Shown here: positions 43,470 to 55,527 of the stretch, piece by piece
Layout: every line of letters starts with the position of its first letter
How positions within the stretch are numbered: position 1 is the stretch's first letter
Source: Rhizobium sp.
Lineage (GTDB): Bacteria > Pseudomonadota > Gammaproteobacteria > Burkholderiales > Thiobacillaceae
NCBI GenBank assembly: GCA_019459285.1
Contig: JAIBEL010000029.1
Location: forward strand, 124,001-188,000
DNA: 64,000 nucleotides
Direction of reading: 5' to 3'
The notes under the pieces: model-generated
Told to the model about the DNA's origin: nothing
The model's input: the letters and a program-made list of their open reading frames with translations, nothing else
Database searches by the model: none
Position numbers and translations under genes: made by a program

Positions 43470-44033
43470 ATGGCAAAAGCCAAAGCTGAATCGACACCCC
43501 AACACCCCTTCCTCACCGACATCAAGACCTTGCGCGCCCGCGCCCGCAAGCACATCGAGAACGGCGCCGTCACCGACGGCTACCGGGCCGATCGCACCAC
43601 GGTCGTCAAGCTGCTGAACGAGGCACTGGCCACCGAACTGGTGTGCATCCTGCGCTACAAGCGGCATTTCTTCATGGCCAGCGGCATCAATGCCGACGCG
43701 GTGGCACAGGAATTCCTGCAGCATGCCACCGAGGAACAAGGTCATGCGGACCTGATCGCCGCACGCATCGTCCAATTGAAAGGCGAGCCCAATTTCGATC
43801 CGGAAGGACTGGCGATGCGCTCGCATGCCGAATACGTCGAAGGCGACTCGCTCGTCGACATGATCAAGGAGGACCTGGTGGCCGAACGCATCGCGATCGA
43901 GAGCTACGGCGAGATGATCCGCTACCTGGGCGACAAGGACGTCACCACACGCCGCATGCTGGAAGACATCCTGGCGATGGAGGAGGAACACGCCGACGAT
44001 CTGTCGAGCCTGCTGGAAGACCTCGGCCGCTAG
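43470..44033 (+). CDS. ferritin-like protein (bacterioferritin/Dps-type)
   Basis: A 187-residue four-helix protein with the diiron ligand pattern: Glu in LNEALATELVCILRY, Glu/His in EEQGHADL, Glu in DLVAERIAIESY and Glu/His in EEEHADDL. A basic N-terminal tail of about 40 residues may bind DNA, as in some Dps relatives. Iron storage or peroxide protection is likely. GGAGG precedes the ATG. It converges on the HPP gene at 44056. Confidence 0.88.
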   Translation: MAKAKAESTPQHPFLTDIKTLRARARKHIENGAVTDGYRADRTTVVKLLNEALATELVCILRYKRHFFMASGINADAVAQEFLQHATEEQGHADLIAARIVQLKGEPNFDPEGLAMRSHAEYVEGDSLVDMIKEDLVAERIAIESYGEMIRYLGDKDVTTRRMLEDILAMEEEHADDLSSLLEDLGR

Positions 44034-44055
44034 ACGCGGGATCTGGCCCTGCGCG

Positions 44056-44856
44056 CTACCTGGCCGCTTCGGCGGCCGGCTCGGGCGTCAGCCCTGCCGT
44101 TTCGGCAGCATGCTGGTGATGTCCCAGCGCTAGGGCATAAATTTTCTGCAGATCCTCTTCACTGACGTCGATGAAGGTATCGATCTGGCTCAATGCGTAA
44201 ACCAGATCGCTGTGCGGGATCATGCATTTTTCGTCTGTGTCGGCAGCGTCCGCCGTAGGTTCGGACACCACCGCCATGCGCCACCACGCCTGCGGATAAC
44301 GCCGCCAGGAAAACGGGAAATTGTAGGCCGCGGCTGCGAGCAGGATGATCACCGTATTGATCATGATGGGCATCACGACGAATCCGTACCCCAGCGCATG
44401 GACGGACCCGCCCCCCACGACGGCCGTGATGGCGGTGGCCCCCCCGGGCGGATGGAGACAGCGCAGGGGATACATCAAGGCAATGGCCAATCCGACAGCC
44501 ATCGACGCGGCCAGCATGGGTTCGTGGCCCAGCCACTGCTGGCTGGCGACGCCAGCCAGCGCCGACACCAGATGGCCGCCAAACACCGACCAGGGCTGCG
44601 ACATACCGCCGTGCGGGGCGGCGAACAGCAGTACAGCTGAGGATCCCATCGAGCTTGCGACCAATACGGCAACGTGACTGCCCACCAGGAGACTGCTGAC
44701 CCACCATACCAACAGAATACCGAACAGTCCGCCCACACCCGATATCCAATGCTCGCGTTCCGAAACCGTATAACCGATCTTCAGCGCGTTCCAGCCCTGT
44801 ACGAGGCCGGCCCATTTCCGAGCGGCGCGCTCCGAGAACGTGTAGTCAGCTTTCAT
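44056..44856 (-). CDS. HPP-family membrane protein with C-terminal domain
   Basis: A 266-residue inner-membrane protein with four or five hydrophobic segments and the family signature LHPPGGATAI near 145. HPP proteins have been linked to nitrite transport in chloroplasts and cyanobacteria, so anion transport is a guess. About 80 extra C-terminal residues end in an acidic helix and a His-rich bit (GHHQH). Start ATG 44856 has AGGAGA upstream, 17 bp after the DsrC-like stop, so the two are cotranscribed. Confidence 0.85.
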   Translation of the reverse strand: MKADYTFSERAARKWAGLVQGWNALKIGYTVSEREHWISGVGGLFGILLVWWVSSLLVGSHVAVLVASSMGSSAVLLFAAPHGGMSQPWSVFGGHLVSALAGVASQQWLGHEPMLAASMAVGLAIALMYPLRCLHPPGGATAITAVVGGGSVHALGYGFVVMPIMINTVIILLAAAAYNFPFSWRRYPQAWWRMAVVSEPTADAADTDEKCMIPHSDLVYALSQIDTFIDVSEEDLQKIYALALGHHQHAAETAGLTPEPAAEAAR

Positions 44857-44873
44857 CGTTCGGGGTCTCCTGC

Positions 44874-45221
44874 TCACACATCGAGCATCAGTTTCAGCGG
44901 CTTGCGCATGCCTGCGACGCGGCATGCCTGCTGGCCATAGCCATGCGGAAACAGGTCGTACAGGGCCTGCTTGGCGACACGCTTATCCCGTCCGCCTTCG
45001 GCCAGGTACTGGATCACCCGGCGCGCCTCCGGCACGCTTTCGGTGTCGCCGTACCAGGCACGGATGAAATCGATCACCTGCCAATGGGCGGGCGTCAGCG
45101 CCAGGCCGTCTTCGGCCGCCAACAATTGAGCAACGGCCCGGCTCCAGTTGGCGGAATCGAGCAAATAGCCCTCGTTGTCGCGCTCGGGTATCAGACTGGC
45201 CAGTTCGGCTCGGCGGTTCAT
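44874..45221 (-). CDS. DsrC/TusE-family protein lacking the penultimate Cys
   Basis: A 115-residue DsrC-fold protein with the usual end pattern LFPHGYGQQACRVAGMRKP. The inner Cys (CysB) is present, but the penultimate Cys (CysA), 11 residues later, is replaced by Leu and the tail is extended by four residues. DsrC proper has both and TusE keeps CysA; a protein with CysB alone should not do the trisulfide chemistry of DsrC. A regulatory or persulfide-carrier role is possible. First gene before HPP; promoter element B lies upstream. Confidence 0.88.
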   Translation of the reverse strand: MNRRAELASLIPERDNEGYLLDSANWSRAVAQLLAAEDGLALTPAHWQVIDFIRAWYGDTESVPEARRVIQYLAEGGRDKRVAKQALYDLFPHGYGQQACRVAGMRKPLKLMLDV

Positions 45222-45248
45222 GGCAGGCTCCTTGTTCTTGAGACGAGC

Positions 45249-45282
45249 CCAGTTTAGAGAACTCTTATATATCCATCCAACG
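45249..45282 (-). promoter_or_regulatory. promoter-like element B (shared with 22222)
   Basis: On the minus strand: CGTTGGAT, G, GATATAT, AAGAG, TTCTCTAA. TTGGAT and TCTAAA are 16 bp apart, the same geometry as element A, and the spacer is also conserved. It ends 28 bp before the DsrC-like start. Confidence 0.6.
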
Positions 45283-45300
45283 ATAAATTTTGGTGTTTAA

Positions 45301-45317
45301 TATCGGCAAAACCGATA
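45301..45317. promoter_or_regulatory. LysR-type operator dyad
   Basis: TATCGG and CCGATA are perfect inverted copies around CAAAA, a T-N11-A LysR box, nine bases before the LysR-type gene. The divergent DsrC-like promoter is about 20 bp away, so one site could serve both genes. Confidence 0.7.
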
Positions 45318-45325
45318 CTTGAAAT

Positions 45326-46180
45326 ATGGACACCGAACTCGCTCGTACTTTCCTGGCCGTGGCCGCCACTGGCAACTTCGTCGCTGCGGCGAGCCGTCTC
45401 CACGTCACGCAATCAACCGTCAGCGCGCGTATTCATACGCTGGAAACCGCACTGGGCGCACGCCTCTTCCACCGTGGGCGCAACGGTGCCGAACTGACGC
45501 CTTCTGGAAAACGCTTTCTGCGCCACGCCAAGCACTTGGTCCGCACGCTGGAGCAGGCCCTGCACGACGTCGGCCTGCCGCAGGGGTTTCGCGACGTGCT
45601 GACCCTGTCGGGGCGCATCGCGCTGTGGGAAGGCTTCCTGCCGCACTGGGTGGACTGGATGCGCAAAGCCGCGCCGGACGTCTCGTTGCGTCTCGAAATC
45701 GGTTTCGAATCCGACATCATGCAAAGCCTGATCGAAGGGACGGTGGACATCGGTGTGATGTATACGCCGACCTCACGCCCCGGGCTGGTAGTGGAACCGC
45801 TGTTCGACGAAACCCTGCTGCTGGTGACCAACGACCTTGCGCGCGGCTGGCCGGACGAAGGCTACATCCACATCGACTGGGGCCCGGAATTCCATGCCCA
45901 GTTCAGCGACCACTATCCCGATGCGCCGCCGCCCACGCTGGTCGCCAACATCGGCTGGCTGGGCGTGCAACAGCTCCTGACCTATGGCGGCAGCGGGTAT
46001 TTCCCGCGACGCCTGGTGCGCCACTATATTGACGACGGCCTGCTATGGCATGTGCCGGACAGCCCGCAGTTCAAGCTGCCCGCCTATATGGTGTTCCCGC
46101 GCGACAGCGAGAGCGACAGCGCCACCCTGAAGCAAGCGCTCGACGGCTTGCGAGAACTGGCCCAGGCGGAACAGTCGTGA
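45326..46180 (+). CDS. LysR-family transcriptional regulator
   Basis: A 284-residue LysR regulator with an N-terminal winged helix (about 4-62, NFVAAASRLHVTQSTVSARI) and an effector domain containing IGFESDIMQSL and GVMYTPTSRPGL. Effector unknown. It is transcribed divergently from the DsrC-like/HPP pair and has a dyad at its start, so it probably controls that pair and itself. Not a close relative of CysB or MetR by eye. Confidence 0.9.
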   Translation: MDTELARTFLAVAATGNFVAAASRLHVTQSTVSARIHTLETALGARLFHRGRNGAELTPSGKRFLRHAKHLVRTLEQALHDVGLPQGFRDVLTLSGRIALWEGFLPHWVDWMRKAAPDVSLRLEIGFESDIMQSLIEGTVDIGVMYTPTSRPGLVVEPLFDETLLLVTNDLARGWPDEGYIHIDWGPEFHAQFSDHYPDAPPPTLVANIGWLGVQQLLTYGGSGYFPRRLVRHYIDDGLLWHVPDSPQFKLPAYMVFPRDSESDSATLKQALDGLRELAQAEQS

Positions 46181-46199
46181 TACGGACAGGGCAGGCCGC

Positions 46200-46595
46200 A
46201 TGAACCGGCGCCTTGTGCGCGGGGTGGGCCTGCTGGCCGCCGTGCTTTTTCTGACAGGCTGCTTCACCGACGCCGCGACCCGGCTGGCCTATGACATCGA
46301 ATCCGGCGTGAACCGCATGAACCGGCTGAACGAAGCACGCTACAGCATCCGCCACACGCCCGCGGAATCCAGCGAATGCACAGGCCCTTACACCGTGCAG
46401 TTCGACAAGGTCGGGGCCTTGGTCGTGTGGTGCAAGGATGCAGCCGGAAACGTCGTCGCAAGCGGCAGCACGTCGTATCACGCGCGCTTCATCGATACAC
46501 CGACAACCTATATTCTGGACAAGCCGGCCGGTTCAACTCTGGCGATAGACCTGGAGCGCCGCGCAGGCCGCGTGGTCGTGACCGACGTGCACTAA
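46200..46595 (+). CDS. hypothetical lipoprotein (131 aa)
   Basis: A 131-residue protein with a lipoprotein signal (lipobox LTGC, Cys21) and a small beta-rich domain. Two further Cys, in SSECTGPYTV and VVWCKDAAG, could form a disulfide. No family recognised. It starts 20 bp after the LysR gene, so it may be read from the same transcript. A short hairpin (CTCAGC/GCTGAG) follows the stop. Confidence 0.7.
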   Translation: MNRRLVRGVGLLAAVLFLTGCFTDAATRLAYDIESGVNRMNRLNEARYSIRHTPAESSECTGPYTVQFDKVGALVVWCKDAAGNVVASGSTSYHARFIDTPTTYILDKPAGSTLAIDLERRAGRVVVTDVH

Positions 46596-46615
46596 CCCCT
46601 CAGCAGGGCTGAGAC

Positions 46616-47227
46616 TCAGCTGCCTGGCTTCCGCGCCACCAGGTCGATCAGGGCCGACATGCCGTGATGATGGCAGCCCTCGCGGATGACGGATTCATGC
46701 TCGGCCAGATGCAGGATGTCCCAGTCGCCGAACCAGTCGCGCAGCAAATCGGCGGTATACATGTTGACCGCGCTGGGCGGGCCGCCGGTGCCGAATTCGA
46801 TCTGCTTCGGCGTGTAGCCCTGCAGAATCAGCAGCCCGCTCGGCTTCAGGCAGCGGCGGATGCCGGCGATGACATGATCGCGCTCGGGAGGCGGCGCGAA
46901 CTGGATGAAGATGGCCGCCACCAGATCGTAGGCCGCTTCCGGCCAATTCCAGCCGAGAATGTCGGCCTGCTCGAAGTCCAGCGCCACGCCGCGGACGGCG
47001 GCCAGCTTGCGGGCCTTTTCAAGCGCCACCGGCGACACGTCGACCGCATGCACCCTGGCGCCCTGCTCGGCCAGCCACACGCCGTTGCGGCCTTCGCCGT
47101 CCGCGACGGACAAGGCCTGCATCCCGGGCTTGATGTACGCAATCTGGCTTTCGAGAAAGCGGTTGGGTGCGGTGCCGAAGATATAGTCGTCGGTGGCATA
47201 CCGCGCGTCCCAGAAACTCGAACTCAT
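46616..47227 (-). CDS. SAM-dependent methyltransferase (TehB/thiopurine-type fold)
   Basis: A 203-residue methyltransferase with the SAM motif LSVADGEGRNGVWLAEQG near 38-55 and the acidic VHAVDVSP next. The opening FWDARYATDDYIFGTAPNRFL resembles TehB-like and small-thiol methyltransferases. Start ATG 47227 lies 11 bp beyond the dsbC stop. Substrate unproven; tellurite or thiol methylation are candidates. Confidence 0.82.
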   Translation of the reverse strand: MSSSFWDARYATDDYIFGTAPNRFLESQIAYIKPGMQALSVADGEGRNGVWLAEQGARVHAVDVSPVALEKARKLAAVRGVALDFEQADILGWNWPEAAYDLVAAIFIQFAPPPERDHVIAGIRRCLKPSGLLILQGYTPKQIEFGTGGPPSAVNMYTADLLRDWFGDWDILHLAEHESVIREGCHHHGMSALIDLVARKPGS

Positions 47228-47237
47228 CCCGCCATCC

Positions 47238-47948
47238 TCACTTGGCGTTGGCGGCGAGCAGTTTTTCGAGCTGCGCAGCCGGCACCATGCCGGGCACGCG
47301 TTGGCCGTTGGCAAAGAACAGGGTCGGCGTACCGGACACTTTCAGCTTGTTGCCCAGCGCGATGGTCTCCTCCACCGGGTTGCTGCACTTGCCGTCATTC
47401 TTGGGCACCGCTCCGCTCGTGATGTAGTTTTCCCATGCCTTGTTGCGGTCGGGCGCGCACCAGATCTGTTTCGAGGTCTGGGTGGCCTGGGGATGCAGGC
47501 CCTCGATCGGATAAAGGAAGGTATACACCGTGATGTTGTCGACCTTGGCGAGCTCGGCCTCGAACTTGCGGCAATAGGGGCAATCGACGTCGGAAAACAG
47601 GACCAGTTTGCGCGCGCCGTTCCCTTTGACGGTTTTCAGCGCATTGCCGAACGGAAAGCTGTCCCATTTCACGGCCTGCAACTGGTTCAAACGCGCCTGG
47701 GTCAGGTTGGCGCGGTTCTTCAGGTCGATCACGTCACCGGCGAACACATATTGCGCCTTTGCATCCACATAAACCAGCTGACCGTCGAGATAGACCTCGA
47801 ACAGGCCGCTGTAGGGCGTCTTCTGGACCGAGCTGATGGTGGCGCCCGGAAACTGCTGCGTCAGCGCCTTGCGGATGACCGCTTCATTGGCCTGCGCGGT
47901 CGCAGCGAACAGCAGGGTTGCGGCCAGCGCCAGGGAGGTGGATTTCAT
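47238..47948 (-). CDS. dsbC: thiol:disulfide isomerase DsbC
   Basis: A 236-residue periplasmic isomerase with a signal peptide (about 1-20), an N-terminal dimerisation domain and a thioredoxin domain with CPYC (Cys123/Cys126) and cis-Pro TPTLFF. A second Cys pair occurs further on (WCAPD, GKCSNP), as in E. coli DsbC. It repairs wrong disulfides. ATG 47948 has GGAG upstream; a TTG four codons earlier lies on it. Confidence 0.93.
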   Translation of the reverse strand: MKSTSLALAATLLFAATAQANEAVIRKALTQQFPGATISSVQKTPYSGLFEVYLDGQLVYVDAKAQYVFAGDVIDLKNRANLTQARLNQLQAVKWDSFPFGNALKTVKGNGARKLVLFSDVDCPYCRKFEAELAKVDNITVYTFLYPIEGLHPQATQTSKQIWCAPDRNKAWENYITSGAVPKNDGKCSNPVEETIALGNKLKVSGTPTLFFANGQRVPGMVPAAQLEKLLAANAK

Positions 47949-47977
47949 TCGAGACTCCAAAAAAACATCATAAAAAC

Positions 47978-49138
47978 CTAGGACATCGCCTCGCGAACCA
48001 GGGCTGCCTTCATCGGCGGCAGATGATCCACGATCCGCATCCCGGCATTGCGCAGCCAGCCGGCGCGCGCGTCGGCAAACAGATGATGCAGGCCATGGGT
48101 GAGCGCCTGCATCCGTCGCACCGGTTCGGCACGCTCGCGGGCATAGCGTTGTAACACACGGACGTCACCGCAATAAGAACGGGCTGGGCGCCGGGCCAGC
48201 ACGTCGACCAGGATTTCGGCATCGCCGAAGCCCAGATTGACGCCCTGCCCCGCCAGCGGGTGCACGCCATGGGCCGCGTCGCCGATCAGCGCCACGCCGG
48301 GCGCAACGATGGCATCCACCCGGATCAGCCGCAACGGGAATGCTGCAGCGGGCGTGAGCAGACGCAGGTCGCCCAGCCGATCGTGGCCCGCCGCACGCAC
48401 CTTATCGGCCAGGGCCGCACCGTCCAGGGCAAGCAGTTCGTCCGCATGGGCTGTCCGGGTTGACCAGACCATCGACATACGGTTCCCTCCCAGTGGCAGC
48501 CAGGCCAGGATATCGCTGTCGAAAAACCACTGGAACGCAGTGCCGCGGTGCGGACGCTCGCATTCGAAATTGGCGACCACCCCGCTCTGGCCATAGGGCG
48601 TCAACGTCGAAGTCAGGCCCGCCCATTCACGGATACGCGAAGCGGCGCCGTCGGCGCCGACGACGAGGTCGGCCTCCAGCATCGTGCCGTCGGCCAGTGC
48701 CAGGTGGGTGACGGCGCTGTTCCCGACAAGGGATTCGATCGCTGCGGGGCAGTGGAGCGCCACATTGCCGTCGGCCTCGATCGCCTGCCACAAGGCATGC
48801 TGCAACCGTCCACTTTCGAGTATGGTCGCCAGATGCGACACGCCCGACTCGTAGGCATCGAGACGGATCGTGCCGTGGGCGTCACCCGTCACGTCCATGC
48901 GATACACCGGCTGGATACGATCGGCGTCCAGCCGCTGCCAGGCGCCGATGCGTTCGAGAAAGCGCTGCGGGGCCGGACTGATGGCGTAGATGCGCGTGTC
49001 CCAGATGTCGGTCGGGACCTGGGGCGGCTGGCGCTCGACCAGCGCAACCCGCACGCCCTGTCGCCCGAGCGCCAGGGCGGCCGCCGTACCCACCAGCCCG
49101 GCGCCGACGATGACGACCTGATAGCGGTCGCCGCTCAT
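47978..49138 (-). CDS. UbiH/UbiI-family FAD-dependent ubiquinone hydroxylase
   Basis: A 386-residue flavoprotein monooxygenase with the FAD motif VVIVGAGLVGTAAALALG at the start, DG..S around 210 and the second FAD motif GVALIGDAAHGVHPLAGQG near 285. It hydroxylates the ubiquinone ring, most likely the C5 or C6 step. Its ATG overlaps the stop of the other hydroxylase (ATGA). The exact regiospecificity (UbiI, UbiF or UbiL type) cannot be decided by eye. Confidence 0.92.
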   Translation of the reverse strand: MSGDRYQVVIVGAGLVGTAAALALGRQGVRVALVERQPPQVPTDIWDTRIYAISPAPQRFLERIGAWQRLDADRIQPVYRMDVTGDAHGTIRLDAYESGVSHLATILESGRLQHALWQAIEADGNVALHCPAAIESLVGNSAVTHLALADGTMLEADLVVGADGAASRIREWAGLTSTLTPYGQSGVVANFECERPHRGTAFQWFFDSDILAWLPLGGNRMSMVWSTRTAHADELLALDGAALADKVRAAGHDRLGDLRLLTPAAAFPLRLIRVDAIVAPGVALIGDAAHGVHPLAGQGVNLGFGDAEILVDVLARRPARSYCGDVRVLQRYARERAEPVRRMQALTHGLHHLFADARAGWLRNAGMRIVDHLPPMKAALVREAMS

Positions 49139-50267
49139 CCGCGCGCACCGAACATCATGCGCCGCGCGACGAAGGTTTTGAGCGGCGGCAAGGCTTCCAG
49201 CGCCAGCAGCCCCAGGCCGCGCGCATGGCGCAGCGGCGCGACATCGTTGGAGAACACCCGCACCAGGAAATCGGTAAAACCGAGGCCGCCCATCACGTCG
49301 GCTCGACGCCCGCGGGCATAGGCCGCCAGCATGGTCGTGCTGCCTATCTCTGCCTCGGCCGTGTCGCCGCACAGGTTTGCCAGTTCCCAGGCATCGCGCA
49401 GGCCGATGTTGAAACCCTGGCCTGCCACCGGGTGCAGTGTCTGCGCAGCATTACCGATGCGCACGACGCGCCCGGCCGCTTCGCTGCCGGTATATGCCAG
49501 CCTGAGCGGAAAGGTCTTGCGCGGGCCGGCCTGGAGGAACAGCCCCTGACGACCGCCGAAGTGGCGCTGCAAGGCAGCGAGAAATTCCGCGTCCGCAAGG
49601 GCGGCGATGCGCTGGGCCTCGTCGCTGCGCGCGGTCCATACCAATGCGTACCGATCGTCCTTCGGCAGCAGGGCCGCCGGTCCTTGGGGTGTAAATCGCT
49701 CGAAAGCCTGGTTGGCGTGCGGCAGTTCGGTCTCGACGTCGCACACCACGGCCATCTGATCGTAGTCGCGTTCGAACCTGGGCGGCGGCGCCTTGTCACC
49801 GCGCCCGCCGTCGGCCACCACCACCAGCGGTGCCGCCAGCGTACGTCCATCTGCGGCATGCAGGGTCGCGACCTCGGCGCCGGACTCGATACGGTCCACC
49901 GCCACACCATAGTCGACCGCGACACCCGCATCGCCCAGCATCCGTTTCAAGGCGGCGGTGAGTTCGGCGTAGGGCAGCACGTAGCCCAATGCCGGCACGC
50001 CGATTTCTTCTGCCGCAAGCCGCGCCACGCCGAACGCACCGCGCTGGGAAACATGGATGCGGGTGATGGGCGTGACGTCGTGCAACCGGTTCCACACGCC
50101 GAGACGTTCGAGAATCAGGCGCGAACCGTGCGACAACGCCAGCGTCCGCGTATCGGCGCGCGCGTCGGCCGGCTGCGCCTCGAGCACGCGTGCGGCGATG
50201 CCCTGCTGCCGCAGCGCCAGCGCACACACTGCGCCGACTGGACCGGCGCCAACGATCAGGACACGGC

Positions 50268-50283
<16 letters not shown>
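49135..50283 (-). CDS. ubiH: UbiH-family FAD-dependent ubiquinone hydroxylase
   Basis: A 382-residue paralogue of the previous protein with FAD motifs VLIVGAGPVGAVCALAL and VVRIGNAAQTLHPVAGQG. In the latter the usual GDAAH is GNAAQ, which is typical of UbiH. Following pepP directly, as in E. coli, supports UbiH. ATG 50283 overlaps pepP by 16 bp; a GTG at 50271 overlapping its stop (GTGA) is also possible. Confidence 0.9.
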
Positions 50284-53282
<2,999 letters not shown>

Positions 53283-53334
53283 ACTGCTCCGAATAACGCT
53301 GTTTCTGATAACCCTGGCCCGGATTTTACATCGC

Positions 53335-55527
53335 TTGTCCACCTTGCCCGGCTTTACGCTCGTTGTCCTGTTGCTGACTGCCGGTTCTGCGGTGGCGGAC
53401 GGGCTCGTGCTGAAAAAGGATGTCGAACTGAAAGGCTCGACGGCGGCGGGCAAGGAAGGGCCGCTGTTCCTCACTGCGGACAAGATCGAATCGACCGCCC
53501 CCGGTGTCATCGAGGCCAGCGGCAAGGTGGCAGCCCGCCAGGCCGGGCTGAATTTCTTCGCCGACTGGTTACGCTACGACACCACGCAGAATCGGGTGGA
53601 GGCACGCGGCCGGGTTCGTCTGGAACAGCCCGCGCTGCTGGTGGATGGCGATGCGCTCAAACTCGACCTGGACGACTATAGCGGCGAACTCACGCAGCCG
53701 GTCTACCATTTGGTCGCGCAGAATGGCCGAGGCGACGCCAGCCACATCGACTTCGTTGACAAGGAACACTACAAGCTGCAGGAGGCCACCTACACGACCT
53801 GCCCGGTGGACAACGACGACTGGTTTCTCGAGGTGGACGACCTCGATATCGACAAGAGCCGCAATGTGGGAACGGCACGCAACGCCTCGCTCCATTTCCT
53901 CGGCGTGCCGATCCTGTATACGCCCTGGATGGATTTCCCGCTCAACGACGTGCGCAAGAGCGGCGTGCTGGCCCCCACCTTCGGTACCACCCAGCGCAGC
54001 GGCGTCGACTTCCTGGTGCCCTACTACCTCAACCTCGCACCCAACTATGACGCCACGCTGTATCCGCGCCTGCTGTCCAAGCGCGGTGTGCAGCTGGGCG
54101 GCGAATTCCGCTATCTGCTGAACGACGTCCATGGCGTGAACCGCCTGGAGTACCTGCCCAACGACAACGTCGCAGGCCGTTCGCGCTGGAGCGCCGCGCT
54201 GAACAACATCTACCGCCTGAACGACACGACCGAGGCCGGCATGCTGTTCAACCGCGTGTCCGACAACGATTATTTCCGCGACCTGTCCAATCTGCTGGCC
54301 GTCACATCGCTCACCCAACTCAACCGCGAATTCTGGGTGAGCACCCAGCACGCCAACTGGAGTGCGGACATTCGCGCGCAAAGCTACCAGACTCTGCAGG
54401 ACTCTACCTCCGCCACGCCCATCCTCGAACCTTACGCACGGCTGCCGCAGGCGCGCCTGGGCATCTCGAAAACGTTCGAGAACGGGCTGGAATTCAAGAT
54501 GGACAGCGAAGCCACCCATTTCGCCCATCCCACCCAGGTCGAAGGCACGCGGGTGCTGGCCTATCCGACGCTACGCCTGCCGCTCACCAACTCGTTCGGC
54601 TTTCTCACGCCGCAGATCGGCTGGCACAGCACCTACTATGCGCTGGACGATCGCGCACCGGTGCAACACATCAGCCGCAGCCTGCCCATCTTCAGCCTCG
54701 ACAGCGGCGTGACCTTCGAGCGTCCGTTCCACTTTGCCAGCCAGGATTACACACAGACACTGGAACCACGCGCCTACTACGTCTACGCGCCCTATCGCGA
54801 CCAATCGAATATTCCGGTATTCGATACCGCGCTGCTGGATTTCAGCTACGCGCAGATGTTCACCGAGAACCAGTTCATCGGCGGCGACCGCGTCAACGAC
54901 GCCAACCAACTGACGGTTGCCGTCACCAGCCGGTTCACCGAGGCGACCAGTGGGCTGGAGCGGCTGCAGGTCACTCTTGGCCAGCGCTATTATTTCGGCA
55001 CGCAGCAGGTCACCTTGCCCGGCGTCTCACCCCGTACCAGCAATACCACCGACCTGCTTGCCGCCGTCAGTGGACAAATCACGCGCGACTGGCGCATCGA
55101 CACCGCGTGGCAGTTCGATGCCCAGAACGGGACCACCATCCGCCAGAACCTCGGCGCGTCCTATCGGCCCAGCCCCGGCCGCGTGTTGAACCTGGGTTAC
55201 CGCTTCATCGATCAGACCACGGAACAGGTCGACCTGTCCGCGCAGTGGCCGCTCGCCCAGCGCTGGTACGGCATGTTCCGCTACAACTATTCCTTCAAGG
55301 ACAACAAGCTGGTCGAAGGCCTGGCCGGGTTTGAATACAATGGCGGATGCTGGGCGCTGCGCGCGGTGCTGCAACGACTGGCAACCAAGGAAAACCAGTC
55401 CACCGATGCGTTGTTCTTCCAGCTGGAGTTGAACGGAATGGGCCGCATCGGCTCCAATCCGCTCGACGTTTTGAAACATAGTGTTCCCGGATACAGGCCT
55501 AGCAATGAAATTATTCAAACGCCCTGA
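53335..55527 (+). CDS. lptD: LPS-assembly protein LptD
   Basis: A 730-residue outer-membrane barrel that inserts lipopolysaccharide. Signal peptide (about 1-23, ending in AVADG), OstA-like N domain (about 40-150) and a large barrel. The YTTCPVDNDDWFLEV segment supplies the N-terminal Cys and the terminal GGCWAL segment another; the disulfide that LptD needs can form. A TTG start at 53335 gives the cleanest signal peptide; an ATG further upstream would overlap amgK. The last 23 bp overlap surA. Confidence 0.93.
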   Translation: MSTLPGFTLVVLLLTAGSAVADGLVLKKDVELKGSTAAGKEGPLFLTADKIESTAPGVIEASGKVAARQAGLNFFADWLRYDTTQNRVEARGRVRLEQPALLVDGDALKLDLDDYSGELTQPVYHLVAQNGRGDASHIDFVDKEHYKLQEATYTTCPVDNDDWFLEVDDLDIDKSRNVGTARNASLHFLGVPILYTPWMDFPLNDVRKSGVLAPTFGTTQRSGVDFLVPYYLNLAPNYDATLYPRLLSKRGVQLGGEFRYLLNDVHGVNRLEYLPNDNVAGRSRWSAALNNIYRLNDTTEAGMLFNRVSDNDYFRDLSNLLAVTSLTQLNREFWVSTQHANWSADIRAQSYQTLQDSTSATPILEPYARLPQARLGISKTFENGLEFKMDSEATHFAHPTQVEGTRVLAYPTLRLPLTNSFGFLTPQIGWHSTYYALDDRAPVQHISRSLPIFSLDSGVTFERPFHFASQDYTQTLEPRAYYVYAPYRDQSNIPVFDTALLDFSYAQMFTENQFIGGDRVNDANQLTVAVTSRFTEATSGLERLQVTLGQRYYFGTQQVTLPGVSPRTSNTTDLLAAVSGQITRDWRIDTAWQFDAQNGTTIRQNLGASYRPSPGRVLNLGYRFIDQTTEQVDLSAQWPLAQRWYGMFRYNYSFKDNKLVEGLAGFEYNGGCWALRAVLQRLATKENQSTDALFFQLELNGMGRIGSNPLDVLKHSVPGYRPSNEIIQTP

